Source: Amborella trichopoda (Eukaryota > Streptophyta > Magnoliopsida > Amborellales > Amborellaceae). Taken from it: DNA of 64,000 nt. Positions 23,161 through 34,205 of the stretch are shown piece by piece. The stretch spans positions 1,045,688-1,109,687 of the forward strand of contig NW_006498102.1 in NCBI RefSeq assembly GCF_000471905.2, in the 5' to 3' direction. Each line of letters opens with the position of its first letter. Position 1 is the stretch's first letter. The position numbers and the translations under genes are program-made. The notes under the pieces were generated by a model. That model did no database searches, was not told the DNA's origin, and saw nothing but the letters and a program-made list of their open reading frames with translations.

Positions 23161-23875
23161 AAACCTTCTCCCTAGTTTAAAATATTTTAATTTTGATTTT
23201 TGTGAGTCATGCTTACGTAGAAAGCAAAGCAAATTGTATTTTATTTTATCCACCACTAAAAGTATGGATATTTTGAAATTGATTAATTCATTCACATGGG
23301 AATCACTTGTTGTTTCTATAGGGGTGTTATATATTTTGTCACTTTTATTTTAAGAAACGTGTGGGTTTATATGCTAAAAAATAAATATGATGCCGTCAGT
23401 TGTTTCCAAAAATTTAAGGCCTTAGTAGAAAACCAGAAAGGTAAGAACATCAAATGTCCAAGAATTGATAATGCGGAGAATCTTGGTCTGGTGAATCTAA
23501 TAATTTTTGTAGTGAGCATGGTATTGTTAGGCAAATGACAGTTCTTAGAACATCTAAGCAAAATGGTGTTGCAGAGGGAATGGATTGCACCATTATGAAG
23601 CATACCAAGTATATGTTCAATATTGTGCGGTTAGAGCAATGTTTTTGGGCAGAAGCAGTTCATATAGCTTGTTTCGTAATCAATAGGTCTCCCAATTTTG
23701 CTATTGAAGAGGTTTGGATAGATAAACTTGCTGATTATACTTTTCTTCGTGCTTTTGGTTGTGATGCATATTCTTTGATTCCAAAGGAGAAAAGATCTGA
23801 GTTGGATAAAAAATCCAAGAAGTGTGTTTTTCTTGAATGTGTTGATGGTACAATGGGTGTAGGATCATATTGACC
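23160..23875 (+). pseudogene. Integrase remnant of copia-2
   Basis: The text CESCLRRKQSKL (zinc finger second half) is followed, after shifts, by GITCCFYRGVIYFVTF (23296 on), KNKYDAVSCFQKFKALVENQ and NIKCPRIDN, the region of the second catalytic Asp. A long open frame then runs at 23535-23873 with SKQNGVAEGM, which holds the catalytic Glu. It continues into FWAEAVHIACFVINRSP and FLRAFGCDAYSLIPKEKRSELDKKSKKCVFL, all typical of the copia integrase C-terminal part. At least two frameshifts separate the pieces. Confidence 0.8.
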
Positions 23876-24196
23876 ACAAGGTTATAATTAGCCGAGATGT
23901 TATTTTCAATGAAATTTCATGCAGAAAAAGAAAGATGAGCCAAATGCAAAAACTATTGAGGTCGAATGCACCCATGATAACCAACGAGATAGTGGTCAGG
24001 GCCAAGAACCTACATTGTCCAAGAGCTTGAAGAATATTTAGGTGATCTTGAATTAAGAAGATCTGATAAAACTAAAAAGGCTCATGTGAGGCTTAACAAT
24101 TATGTCTTATCCTATACTTGCCTAACAGAGGAGGGTGAGTCAATTTATTTTCTTGAGGCATGTAAGTTCATTGAAGTCGGTTAATAAAGAAGATCT

Positions 24197-24890
24197 ATGG
24201 AAGAAGAGATAGAGGCCCTGCAAAAAAATAAAACATGGGATCTTGTCGAACTACCAGAGAAGCGAAAGACAATTGCTTGCAAGTGGGTCTTCCAAAAGAA
24301 AAAAGGTCCTAATAAAACTATTGAAAGGAACAGAGCTAGATTGGTTGTGAAAGGGTATGCTCATAAATCACATATTGATTTTGATGAGATTGTTTCTCCT
24401 GTTGTGTGCATGTCCACTATTAGAGTTGTTTTGACTACAACTGCTATTCTTGATTTATAGTTGGAATAATTAGATGTGAAAACTGTATTTTTGCATGGTG
24501 ACTTAAAGAAAAAATTTATATAACCCAACCTGAGGGTTTTATTGAGAAAGATAAAGAGAATTTGGTGTGTAGGGTCAACAAATCGTTGTATGGGTTGAAA
24601 TAGGAGCCCAGGTGTTGGTACAAACAATTTGACTCTTTCATGTTGAGCTTGAATTTTTGTAGATGCGAAGCTAACCATTGCGCCTATTTTCATGGCTATG
24701 GTGATGGACGTTTTATTATCTTGTTATTATATGTCAATGATATAATTGTTGCAGGACCAAACAAACAGAATATTTCAACACTTAAAGCACAATTGGCTAG
24801 GTAATTTGAGATGAAAGAATTGGGGGCGGTTAACCAAATTCTTGGGATGAGTGTACTTATAAGGATAGGAAGAAAAGGAAAATTTGATTA
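24197..24890 (+). pseudogene. Reverse transcriptase remnant of copia-2 with a YVND active site
   Basis: An open frame (24197-24460) covers the RT start: EALQKNKTWDLVELP, CKWVFQKK, RARLVVKGYAHKSHIDFDE and FSPVV-like text. After a stop, DVKTVFLHGDL (motif A region) follows, then degraded text. At 24721-24744 it reads LLLYVNDIIVA, the counterpart of LLLYVDD(M/I). The first catalytic Asp of YVDD is Asn (codon aat, 24736-24738). Several in-frame stops also make it non-functional. Confidence 0.85.
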
Positions 24891-24899
24891 ACTCAAAAG

Positions 24900-25695
24900 A
24901 GTTATGTGGAGAGAGTTCTACGACGCTTCAATATGCAGAATGCCAAACCAGTTAGTACCCCATTTCTTATGCATATGAAGCTGTCTTCGAAACAAATTCC
25001 TAGCATCGAAGTAGAGAAGACACAGATGTTTCGAGTACCGTACTCATATGCAGTAGGGAGTCTCATGTTTGCCATGGTCAACACCAGACCTGACATAGTA
25101 CAAGCAATGGGAGTTGTGAGAAAATATATGGCCAATCCTGGTCATGATCACTAGATCGTTGTGAAATGGATCCTTCGATATTTGAAGGAATTTGCAATGC
25201 TGGTATTTGTTACAATGGAATGGATTTGAAAGTCACTGGTTTTGTTTATTCAGATTTTACAAGTGACTTGGATAAATGAAGGTCTACTACTGGATATATT
25301 TTTTCTTTGGGAGGTGGTGCAGTTAGTTGGTTATCAAGGTTGCAATCTATGGTGGCATTGTCTTCTATAGAAGCTGAGTATATGCCACTTACTCATGCAT
25401 CTAAAGAAGCAATTTGGCTAAACAGGTTACTTGGCGAGTTTTGAGTTGTACAAGAAGGTATACCGTTTTATTGTGATAACCAGAGTACCTGGTTTTTAGT
25501 AAGCAATCCAGCCTTCTGTAATAAGACTAAACATATTGATGTTTGGTATCATTTTATCCGTAATGTGGTAGAAGATAAAAAAGTATTATTGCAGAAAATT
25601 CATACTAATGACAATCCAGCAGATATGTTGACTAAGCCCATTGGGAAAGGAAAATTCACTTGGTGCAGAACTTCCTTGGGGCTTGTGGTTACTTG
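24900..25695 (+). pseudogene. RT end and RNase H remnant of copia-2
   Basis: Frame 24906-25154 encodes YSYAVGSLMFAMVNTRPDI, the conserved RT-RNase H connection. RNase H follows with VYSDFTSDLDK, STTGYIFSLGGGAVSWLS, SSIEAEYMPLTHASKEAIWL, FYCDNQS and NKTKHIDVWYHFIR, ending near TKPIGKGKF and a stop near 25695. The D, E and D acidic motifs are recognisable. Single stops occur near 25277 and 25443. Confidence 0.85.
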
Positions 25696-25758
25696 ATGAT
25701 TAGTAACCGGTGGGCAACAATTTTTGGGAGAAAACTAGTCACAATAAAAACATGTCTT

Positions 25759-25773
25759 CAAGTGGGAGAATTT
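25759..25773 (+). promoter_or_regulatory. Polypurine tract of copia-2
   Basis: The sequence caagtgggagaattt lies directly before the TG start of the right LTR. It is the usual copia second-strand priming site. Confidence 0.8.
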
Positions 25774-26478
25774 TGTATATATGCGAATGCATATTTCCAA
25801 TAGGATAGTTTTCACTTTTATAAAGTTCCTAATTTTATGGGTGAAAATCCTTAGATTTGGGAAAGGCGTTTACATGACACTTAGCTTCCTTAAAGGTTTT
25901 CTAATATCATGGGTATGAAATCTTTATGGTCTTCTCACGCTATCATGGTGGAGGAAAATATGAGTTCTAAATTCATATGTAGATTTATGGTTATCCTATG
26001 GAAGATTTGGATTGGCCTCACTTGTAGCCTCTTATGGGTCTCTTGAGTTCTCTATAAAAATCATGGTTTTGTAGAGAGAGAAGATATGTGAGCGAGAAAA
26101 AATCCAGAGAGAAAAATGTTACTTCTTTAGTATTTGGGTGGGTATTCTAGTGAGAAAAAGACCCAGATTTTGGGCTTTAGAGAGAGAGAGCATGTAATCC
26201 TTTGTCTTCTCCATGTTTACATGGTGTTTTGTTATTAGTGGAAGAGAGATATGCTGCCCCATGCTTATCGAACCACGTTAATCTTTGTGTCTCTTTTCTT
26301 TTTCTTTTTTGTACTATTTTTCTTTCGCTAGTTTTACTTAACCTTGCTTTTCATCCTCTACACAGATATATGTTTCTTGTCTAAGTCGATTGGTCTCCAT
26401 CTCTTCGATTGTTTTGATCTTTAAAACTCAACATCTCTCTTTCTCGCTCTCTATCTCTCTCTCTCCCTCACACACACA
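25774..26478 (+). mobile_element. Right (3') LTR of copia-2
   Basis: A 705-bp LTR starts tgtatatatg and ends in a CA run, so the exact 3' edge is uncertain. It contains tataaaa at 26053-26059. It is the complete copy and shows the empty site of PIF-like copy B near ttccttaaagg (25889-25898). Confidence 0.75.
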
Positions 26479-27189
26479 CACATTTTGAACATTTCTAAGT
26501 AGTAAGAATGCATGATTCTATAGTTAGAGTGAAGTAAACCCTTGAGTTTTTCAAGCCATCCATGCTTTATAATATGAAGTTTCTGAAAGATCTAACTCGT
26601 GATCTGGACATTAAGGGTTTAATTGTTGGCTTCCCTTTACATTTTTGGCACTCCATTCACCATGGTTTTAATTTCATATGAGTTGTGAGTCATTAAGTTT
26701 TGAATTCATATTGATCATGATGTATGTTTGATGATGGCAAAGTTACAAGTGGAGTCTATGAAGTTCTTATGTAAAATGACATAGTTTGCTTGTTTATGTA
26801 TCAAGCGTTTTAAGATTTTATATTAGGGATACCATTGAGTTATAATATTGAATTTTCAAGTGATATTAAGGGCTCGTTTGGATCCTAGGGTAAACAAAAC
26901 CATGTTTTGGATCATAACATGGTTATGCAAAACCTGGTTATGCCAAAACATGGTTATTGAGAAATGACTGTTTGGATAGCTTGTAGATAATACATAGGTT
27001 ATGCAAATCCTTTGGGCCATCTATTTGTGTAACATGGGTTTACACTATTTAAGACACATTTGGTAGGTATGAAAAATTTTCAGGCAAAATATTTTCATGT
27101 GAATATTACGTTACACGTATTTGGTATGCAACAATATATATTAAAAAATTTCCCATTATAAAATTTTTAACCAAAACTTTAAGGAGAGA
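26479..27189. other. Spacer with one possible transposon end
   Basis: At 26867-26869 a TAA is followed by gggctcgtttggatcc (26870 on), resembling a PIF/Tourist-type terminus. No matching right end was found. Internally the word catggttatgc and its variants recur. No gene was seen. Confidence 0.4.
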
Positions 27190-28320
27190 AATTATATCAA
27201 ATTTTAGAGGAAAAAAATACCTAAAATTTTTTGAGATAATTTCTCTCTCTAAATTTTTGTTAAGTCATTTCTCTCTCTAAAACTTTATATAGTTTCACTC
27301 TCTAAAGTTTATACAGTTTCACTCTTTATACTATCTCTCTAATACTTGAAATTTAATGTAATTTCTCTTTATAATTTTTGAGGTAGTTCTTTTTCTAAAA
27401 AGTTTTAAGTTGTTTCTCTCTCTAAATTTTGATGTAGTTTCTCTCTCTTAAACTTAAAATTTGATATAGTTTCTCTCTCTAAAAATCATAAGATAGTTAC
27501 TATCTAAAAAGTTTCTGTTGTTCATCTCACAAAAATTTTAAGATACTTTTTCTTTCTAAAACTTGATATTTTGAGAAGTTCTTCTCACTAAAAATTTTTA
27601 GATATTTCTCTTTCTAAAAAAATTTAAGTGGTTTTTCTCTCTAAAATTTGATATTGTATCACTCTGTAAAATTTTACAATAATTTCTCTCTAAAACTTGA
27701 AATTTGAGATAATTTCTTTTTCTAAAAAATTTCAGGTAATTTTTCTCTAAAATTTGATATAGTTTCTTTCTCTAAAATTTTAAGATTTATTTTCTCTTAA
27801 AAAATTGAAAATTTAGATAGTTTCTCTCTCTAAAAATTTTAGATAGTTTCTCTCTCTAAAGATTTTGGGAGTTTCTTTCTCTTAAAATTTGAGATACTTT
27901 CTCTATCTAAAACCTAAAATTTGAGATACTTTCTCCCTCTAAAATTTTTGAGATAGTTTCTCTCTCTAAAAATTCTCAAGTAACTTCTCTCTCTAAAATT
28001 GGATTAGTTGCTCTCTCTAAAGTTTTAAGATACTTTCTCTCTCTACAAATTCAAATTTGATACAATATTAATTTCTAAAATTCTTGAAATAGTTTATCTA
28101 TAAAAAATTCAGGTAGTTTAGCGCTCTAGAATTTGATATATGTTATCCCTCTAAAATTTTAATATACTTTATTCATCTAAAATTTATATTTAATATAATT
28201 TATCTCTCTAAATTTTTTTAGAAAGGTTCTCTCTCTAAATTGTTTTACGCAATTTCTCTCTAAAATGTAATATAGTTTCTCTCTCTAAAATTTTAAAATA
28301 CTTTCTCTCTTTGAAATTTA
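27190..28320. repeat. Degenerate CT-rich minisatellite, about 1.1 kb
   Basis: The core tctctctctaaaa followed by an AT-rich filler (ttttgagatagtt-like) recurs roughly thirty times. Spacing varies at about 28-45 bp. Units differ by point changes and small indels, so the array is old or under little homogenisation. No open frame or transposon end is associated. Confidence 0.9.
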
Positions 28321-29109
28321 GAAGTGTTTTAAAAGCAATCTACATAGATTGTGATGCTGGCACTACCAGTGGACTAAAAAAAATCACATTTAAAAAGATC
28401 TGTATCGTTTCTGAGGACATATTTTGAGTGACCGCACATTCTCTACTTTTTCATAAATTTAACTCGGTTTTGCAAAGATTCAAGTTGATCTCTCTCTAAG
28501 ATCGGCACATATCGGAGCGTAGCTAGTGTGACGCCTACTGTGGGTCCCTTGAGCTTCTAAACCTATGAAATTTTTCTTTAAAAACACTTCTTGAAATTTT
28601 ACAATAGCTTTTTTTGGAAAAACATAAAATTCAGAGGGTAAAAAACACCAAGAAATCCACAAGAGAGCCCCATTTTTTTTATCCGAGGCTCACTACTTTG
28701 CCCGAGACACCCCGTATTGTGGTAGTTGCATAAGGCAACATTTGTCGTGCAGCCAGACACGGCCCGTGTCGCACTGTACGGACTACCCAAAAACAATTTT
28801 GGCAAATTCTCCCCACTTTTGGTGATTTTTGGCACTTTCTTATTCTCTATTTTTGTTTTTTGTAAAATAAAAAAAAAGGAAAAGGATAACAAAAATAGGA
28901 TTTTCTTAGATTTCTTGTTGTTTATTTTATCAAATTTTGGTTTGCCTTATAGGTCTGCCTTGGATTTCTTCCTTTATCCTATCAAGACAAATATTTATAT
29001 TTTACTGAAAGATAATTAAATAAAATAAGATAGTTTTGAAAATATTTCTTCTTATTAGATTCTATCTTCTCTTTTTAGAACTTATCTTCTTCTTTTTCTC
29101 CATAAAAAA
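28321..29109. other. Non-coding stretch, nothing assigned
   Basis: No coding motif was recognised. A perfect 7-bp hairpin (gacacgg/ccgtgtc) lies near 28755-28770. Short open frames on both strands around 28600-28890 overlap each other and have no protein signature. Confidence 0.5.
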
Positions 29110-29256
29110 GATGGACCTTTTTTCTCTCAATCTTTATCTTATTTAGAAACACCGTTATCTTCTGTAGAAGCATCTTTATTGTGTTTAGAGGCTTCTTTAT
29201 CTTCTTTAGAAACATCTTTATCTCTTTTTTCAAAATACATCTTTATCTTATTTTCA
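29110..29256. repeat. Short degenerate tandem repeat next to the LINE
   Basis: Units of about 18-36 bp built on tttagaaacatctttatctt recur four to five times. On the minus strand they give a lysine-rich repeated peptide (KEDKEASKHNKDAS-like), which I read as a by-product and not a gene. Confidence 0.6.
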
Positions 29257-30708
29257 AAGGCTTTAAGACTAAGTGGTATACCGATAAAGGTTTGGAAGTG
29301 CATGGTAGATATTGGCATTGACTGGCTGACGAAGTTGTTTAATAAGGTGATGAGAACAGAAAAAATGTCAGATGAATGAAAGAAAAGTATTGTGGTACCT
29401 ATATACAATAACAAAAGAGACATACAAAATTGTGAGAACTATCGGGGGGATCAACCTTATAAGTCATACTATGAAGGTTTGGGAGAGAGTTATTGAACAA
29501 TGCCTAAGGCATGAAACTAAGTGTATATGAAAATCAATTTGGTTTTATGCAAGGAAGGTCAACAACTGAGGCTATTTTCCTACTCAAGCAACTGATTTAG
29601 AAGTTTAGGGTGACTGGAAAAGACTTCCACATGATCTTTATTAATCTAGAGAAAGCTTATGATAGAGTGCCTCGAGATTTGATTTGGCAGGTGTTAGAAA
29701 AGAAAAAAGTTTCTAGATACTACATTGACTTGGTGAAAGATATATGATGGAGCGCTAACCAGTTTAAGAACAAATAGTGGAGAGACAAGTGAGTTTTCAA
29801 TGACAATAGTTCTACATCAAGGGTCAAAATTGAGCTTGTAACTCTTTGTCTTAGTCATAGCTGACTTAACTAAGCACCTATAGGATGAGGTACCGTGGTG
29901 TATGTTGCTTGCAGATGATATAATTTTGATCAATGAGACCCGAAACAGTGTGAACACAAAATTAGCACTTTGGAAGGATGCTCTAGAATTCAAAGGTTTT
30001 AAAATTAGCCAGACTAAGACAGAGTATATGGAATGCAAGTTTAGTAATAATCGGAGTAGAGAAGAGGAAGTAGTTAAAATTGAAGGTTAGGAAGTACAAA
30101 AAATACCATACTTTCGATACTTTAAGTCAATAATCTAGGAAAATGGTGATATTGAAGATGTCACATACAGAATTAGAGCTGTGTGAGCAAAGTGAAGATG
30201 TGTAACTGGAATTTTATGTAATTGTTGTATACCAATGAAGCTGAAGAGCAAGTTCTATAGGACAGCTATGAGACCAGCTTAGATTTATGGAGATGAATGT
30301 TGGGTGGACAAAAAATAATATACCATAAAATGAATGTAGCAGAGATGAGGATGTTGGGATGGATGAATGACAAGACAAGAAGGGATAAAATTAAAAATGA
30401 TTCCATTTGAGAGAATTTAAGAGTGGCACAAATAGGCGATAAGTTGGAAGAGAGTAGACTTAGGTGGGCTGGCCAAGTGTGGCGCTGACCAAGTACCATA
30501 CCTATTAGGAGGTGCAAGTTAGTTCAAGTGAAAGGGCTTAAAAGGATAAGGGGTAGGACTAAAAGGACGTGGTTGGAAGTAGTTCAATAAGATATGGGAA
30601 CTTAGAGCCTCACTGTGGATATGGCCTTTAATAGAGTAGAATGACGAACCAAAATTTGTGTAGCCTATCGCAATTAATTAGAAAAAGGTTATGATGAAGA
30701 TGATGATC
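29257..30708 (+). pseudogene. 5'-truncated LINE (RTE-like) reverse transcriptase remnant
   Basis: Read across several frames, the stretch encodes a non-LTR RT: GIPIKVWK, NCENYRGI, ENQFGFMQGRSTTEAIFLL, a FINLEKAYDRVP motif A, EFSMTIVLHQGS and LLADDIILI (29902 on, motif C ADD). SKTEYMECKF-like text and degraded C-terminal sequence follow. Motif A has Asn where Asp is expected. The endonuclease domain is missing, consistent with 5' truncation. The 3' end is an ATG-type trinucleotide tail (30691-30708), typical of RTE-clade elements. Frameshifts and stops throughout show it is dead. Confidence 0.8.
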
Positions 30709-31231
30709 TAATTTTCTCAAATATACCAAAAAAGATAAATTCAAAAAATATTTTCGCGCATCTTTAGATTAGACCTTATCCTTTTTACCTTTGACCATAT
30801 CTTGCTAGACTAGATCTTCTCTTTATTCATGCTTATCTTGCATTAGTGATTATGTTGTCTTTGAATGAGCCTCTTGATCACAGACTACATGCACACACAT
30901 TACTGAGTTGATTTTCCACACTTACCACACGCTTCAAACAAACCAAAATCTTCAAAATTTCAAAATGTCCTATACCGACCAGGAGTCGTGCCAGAACCTA
31001 GCTTCGGACGTAGGGCATTGGGGTTATTCAGCATTGCAGCAATGCACCTCTCTGGGGAAACTCGATCATGAATGCAAACTCACTTCTAAGTAAGGACCGA
31101 CTTCTCGTAGTTATTGTAGCTAAACTGTATGTGGTCTCCTATATCATCCTAACTCATTTAAGCTTTTTATTTAGTTATGAATGCCACTTAGCCAAACCTA
31201 CCCATAGTAAGTAACAATGCGTCAAAAAAAC
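30709..31231. other. Spacer between LINE tail and the Ogre-like element
   Basis: No gene or repeat edge was recognised. Its last five bases aaaac (31227-31231) pair with caaac on the far side of the Ogre-like element (54589-54593). Confidence 0.5.
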
Positions 31232-31719
31232 TGGATGGGCCTCGATCTCATTGGAATCAGATGACCGCGTGAGGATACAGATGTGTGAGTCTGGCTCACG
31301 ATCGTTCCCTCGAGAACCGCAATGTATGAGGTGCATATGCGAATATATATCAACTAATAAGAGAGGATTATGGGGTGTGAGGTGGGACTTACCTCACAAT
31401 GGGTTCGTGACTCGCTCAGGCGTTTTGTATGTACCCTCTTAGATCACGATGGAAAGCCCCCTATCCTGAGGCTGGTTCAGCTCTAGTCCCCTTGCTCGCA
31501 CTCTATGGCTCATGAACACACACACATAAGGTTGTCAGAAAAGTGGGTCAGAAGACCCTGACTTGCCATTAGAGATATATATATGTAAAACGATGGGGTG
31601 ATATGAGACTGTTTGTCAGTTTGGCAGCCTTTTGGAGCCATCTTGTCAAACGGTATCATATGAGTAAACAAATAAATAAATAACATGAAGTGGGTGAAAT
31701 TATAGTAGAAGAGATGGTG

Positions 31720-33940
31720 TGGGGGTTGAAGCAATAGAGAGTTAGGGAGAAAAGAAGGAGGAGTTTATAAGAGATGGGAGAAAAGGGTTTTAAGAGAGGA
31801 GGGAAGGGGAAAAGAGAATGAGGTAGAAAGAGAGAAGAAGAAGGACGAGAGAGAAAACAAGAAAGAGAGTGAGAGAAATCAAGAGGAAGAGAGAGAAGAA
31901 GAGAAAGAGGGAGAGCAAGAGAGAGATTGAGAGGAGGAGGAGAGAGAGAGCGAGAGAAAATGAGAGAGAGGAGGCGAGAGAAGAAGAGAGAGGCAGAGAG
32001 AAGAAGAGAGAGAGGAAGACAAAGAAATCGAGAGAGAGAGGAGAAAGAACGTGAAAAATCGAGCGAGAGAGGAAGGAGAGGGCAAGAGAGAAAGAGAGAG
32101 AGATCAAGAGGAGGAGAGAGAGGAAGGGAGAGCAAGAGAAATCGGAAGGAAAAAGAGAGAGCAAGAGAGAAAAAGAGCAAGAGAGAGATTGAGAGGAGGA
32201 GAGAGAAGCCGAGAGAAAGAGGGGTGGGTCATTGTTGAAGTAGAGAGAAAGAGAGTGAGAGTGAAGGAAGAATAGAAGGGGAGGGGTGGGCCAACAGCTT
32301 AACCATAGACTCGGTAGAGAGAGAGTGAGAGAGAGGGAAAAAGAGAGGGTGAGGGGTGGGTCAGTGGCTTAACTGTCGGCTCGATAGAGAGAGAGAGAAA
32401 GAAAAGAGGGTGAAGGTGAGAGCTGCCTGCTCGAAAGGGAGAGTGAAGGACAGAAGAAAAAGGAGGGGGGCTAAGGTGAGGAGCCGCCGGCTCGAACAAG
32501 CGAGAGAGAGAAAGAGAGAGAGAGAGATAGAGAGAAGAAAAAAAGGGGGTGAAGGTGAGGAGTCAACAGCATGGCTGCCGTCTCGAACGAGAGAGAGAGA
32601 GAAGGGAAGTAGAGAGAGAAAAGGGGAGAAAAGAGATAGAGAGATAAGAAAGAGAGAAGAGAAGGTGGGCCGACGGTGAGTCATGTGAGAGAGAGAAGAG
32701 AGAGAAAAAAGAGAAAGAGGAAGAAAGAATGAGAGAAAGAAGGGAGAAAAGAGAGAGTAGAGAGAGGAGAGAGAGAGGAGAGAGAAGAGAGAGAGGGATG
32801 GAGAGAAAGAGAGAAATAAAAGAGAGAGAAGAGAAGGTGGGCTGATGGATTAGCCACCGGTAAGGTTAGTTGTGAGAGAGAAGAGAGAGAAGAGAGAGAA
32901 GAAAGAGAGAAAGAGAACGATGAAGAAAGAGAGAGAAAGAGGGGAGAGAAGGGAGAGATGAGAGAGAGAAATGAGAGAAGAGAAGTTGGGTCGGTCGCTA
33001 GTAAGAGAGGGAGAGAGAAGGGAGAAAGAAGAAAGAGAGAAAGAGGAAGAAAGAGAGACAAAGATGGGAGAAAAGAGAGAGAGAAGAGAGGAGAGGGGAG
33101 GAGAAAAGAGAGAGAAGAGAGAAGAAAAGGTAGGCCGACGGCTTATCCATTAGCCCAGTTAGCCATGAGAGAGACAGAAAGAGAAAGAGGAAGAAAGAGA
33201 GAGAAAGAAAGGAGAGAAGAGAGAGAGGAGAGAAGGGGTTGAAGGCTTAGCCGTCGGCCCGGTTAGTCATGAGAGAGGGAGACGGAGAGGAGGAGGGAGA
33301 AAGAAGAAAGAGAGAGAAAGAGAAAGAGGAAGAAAGAGAGAAAGATGGGAGAAAAGAGAGAGGAGAGAGAGGGGAAGGAGAGAGAGGGAGAGAGGGAAAG
33401 GGGAGAGAGAGAAAAGAAGGCGAGCCGATAGCTTAGCTGCCATCCCAGTTAACCGTGGGGGAGAGAGAAGAAAGAGAGAGAAAGAGAAAGAGGAAGAATG
33501 AGAGATAAAGAGGGGAGAGAAGAAAGAGGAGAAAGGAGAGAGAAGAGAGAGGAGAAAAAGAGAGAAAGGATAGAGAAGAGAGAGGGAAGGAGAGAAAGAG
33601 AGAGAAAGGGGAGGGAAGAGAAAGAGGGAGAGAGAGAAAAGAAAGAGAGAAGAGAAAAGGCAGGCTAATGGCTTAGCAGCCGGCCCGCTTTGCCTTGAAA
33701 GAGAGATAGAGAAGAGAGAGAAAAGAAAGAACGAAAAAAGAGGAGAGAAAAGAAAGGGAGGAGAAAGAAAGGAGAGAGAAGAGAATGCGGCTCGACGACT
33801 AAGGTTAACAGTGAGAGAGAGAGAAGAGAGAAGAAAAGAGAAGAGAGAAAAAAAGAAGAAGAAAGTGGGGAGAAAACAAAGGGAGGAGAGAGAGAGAGAG
33901 AGGAGAGAGAAGAGAGAAGCGAAGGAAAGAGTAAGGGGTT
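31720..33940. repeat. Purine-rich array with palindromic spacers in the left LTR
   Basis: About 2.2 kb of (GA)-rich sequence is divided into units of roughly 60-200 bp. The dividers are related spacers with the best form ggccgacggcttagccgtc followed by ggcccggttagtcgtgag. Clear spacers lie near 32286, 32356, 32836, 33129, 33238, 33418 and 33661, and shorter variants near 32473, 32551 and 32664. Many Arg/Glu-rich (plus) and Ser/Leu/Phe-rich (minus) open frames here are composition artefacts. Confidence 0.85.
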
Positions 33941-34198
33941 ACCTAGTAGGGTCCTTGGACCAGACCGGTAGCTAGGTTGAGAGTGAAGAGTTCCAGGTGA
34001 GAAGTGAGGGATTCCAAGTGGTAAGTGAGAAGTTCTAGAGGTAGTGGTTTATGGGCAAAGTTTTCTCTCTCCTCTCTTTGGGTGAAAGGGGTAGAGAAAA
34101 AAATTGCAAACCAAGAGAAACTCAATTGACTTTTTAGCTTAAGGGCCAAGTCTCATTAATCTCTCATCCCCCTCATTTGAACTTAGGGTTACAAATTA

Positions 34199-34205
34199 TT
34201 TTATA
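34199..34205 (-). promoter_or_regulatory. TATA box of the left Ogre LTR
   Basis: The minus strand reads tataaaa just after tttcaaggaggtgc. The equivalent in the right LTR is tatataa at 53214-53220. The position would make the whole GA-rich array (CU-rich in RNA) part of the transcribed leader. Confidence 0.55.

Larger units (their letters stand above)
21078..26478 (+). mobile_element. Ty1/copia retrotransposon copia-2, decayed and internally deleted
   Basis: Matching LTRs (21078-22826, interrupted, and 25774-26478) flank a pol remnant in the order integrase, RT, RNase H. The 5-bp flank cacat occurs on both sides (21073-21077 and 26479-26483), supporting a single insertion. The right cacat lies at the edge of a CA repeat, so the match is less decisive. 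gag, the primer site and most of the protease are absent. Stops and shifts interrupt all domains. Confidence 0.85.

Noticed and set aside
27190..28320. CRISPR-like repeat and spacer pattern
   Set aside because: Repeat cores are imperfect, spacers are short AT fillers of the same composition, and the context is a plant nuclear genome. It is a minisatellite.
31656..33242. Many long open frames on both strands (up to 174 codons)
   Set aside because: They lie in (GA)-rich arrays, giving Arg/Glu-rich or Ser/Leu/Phe-rich low-complexity text that overlaps in several frames. No domain is visible.
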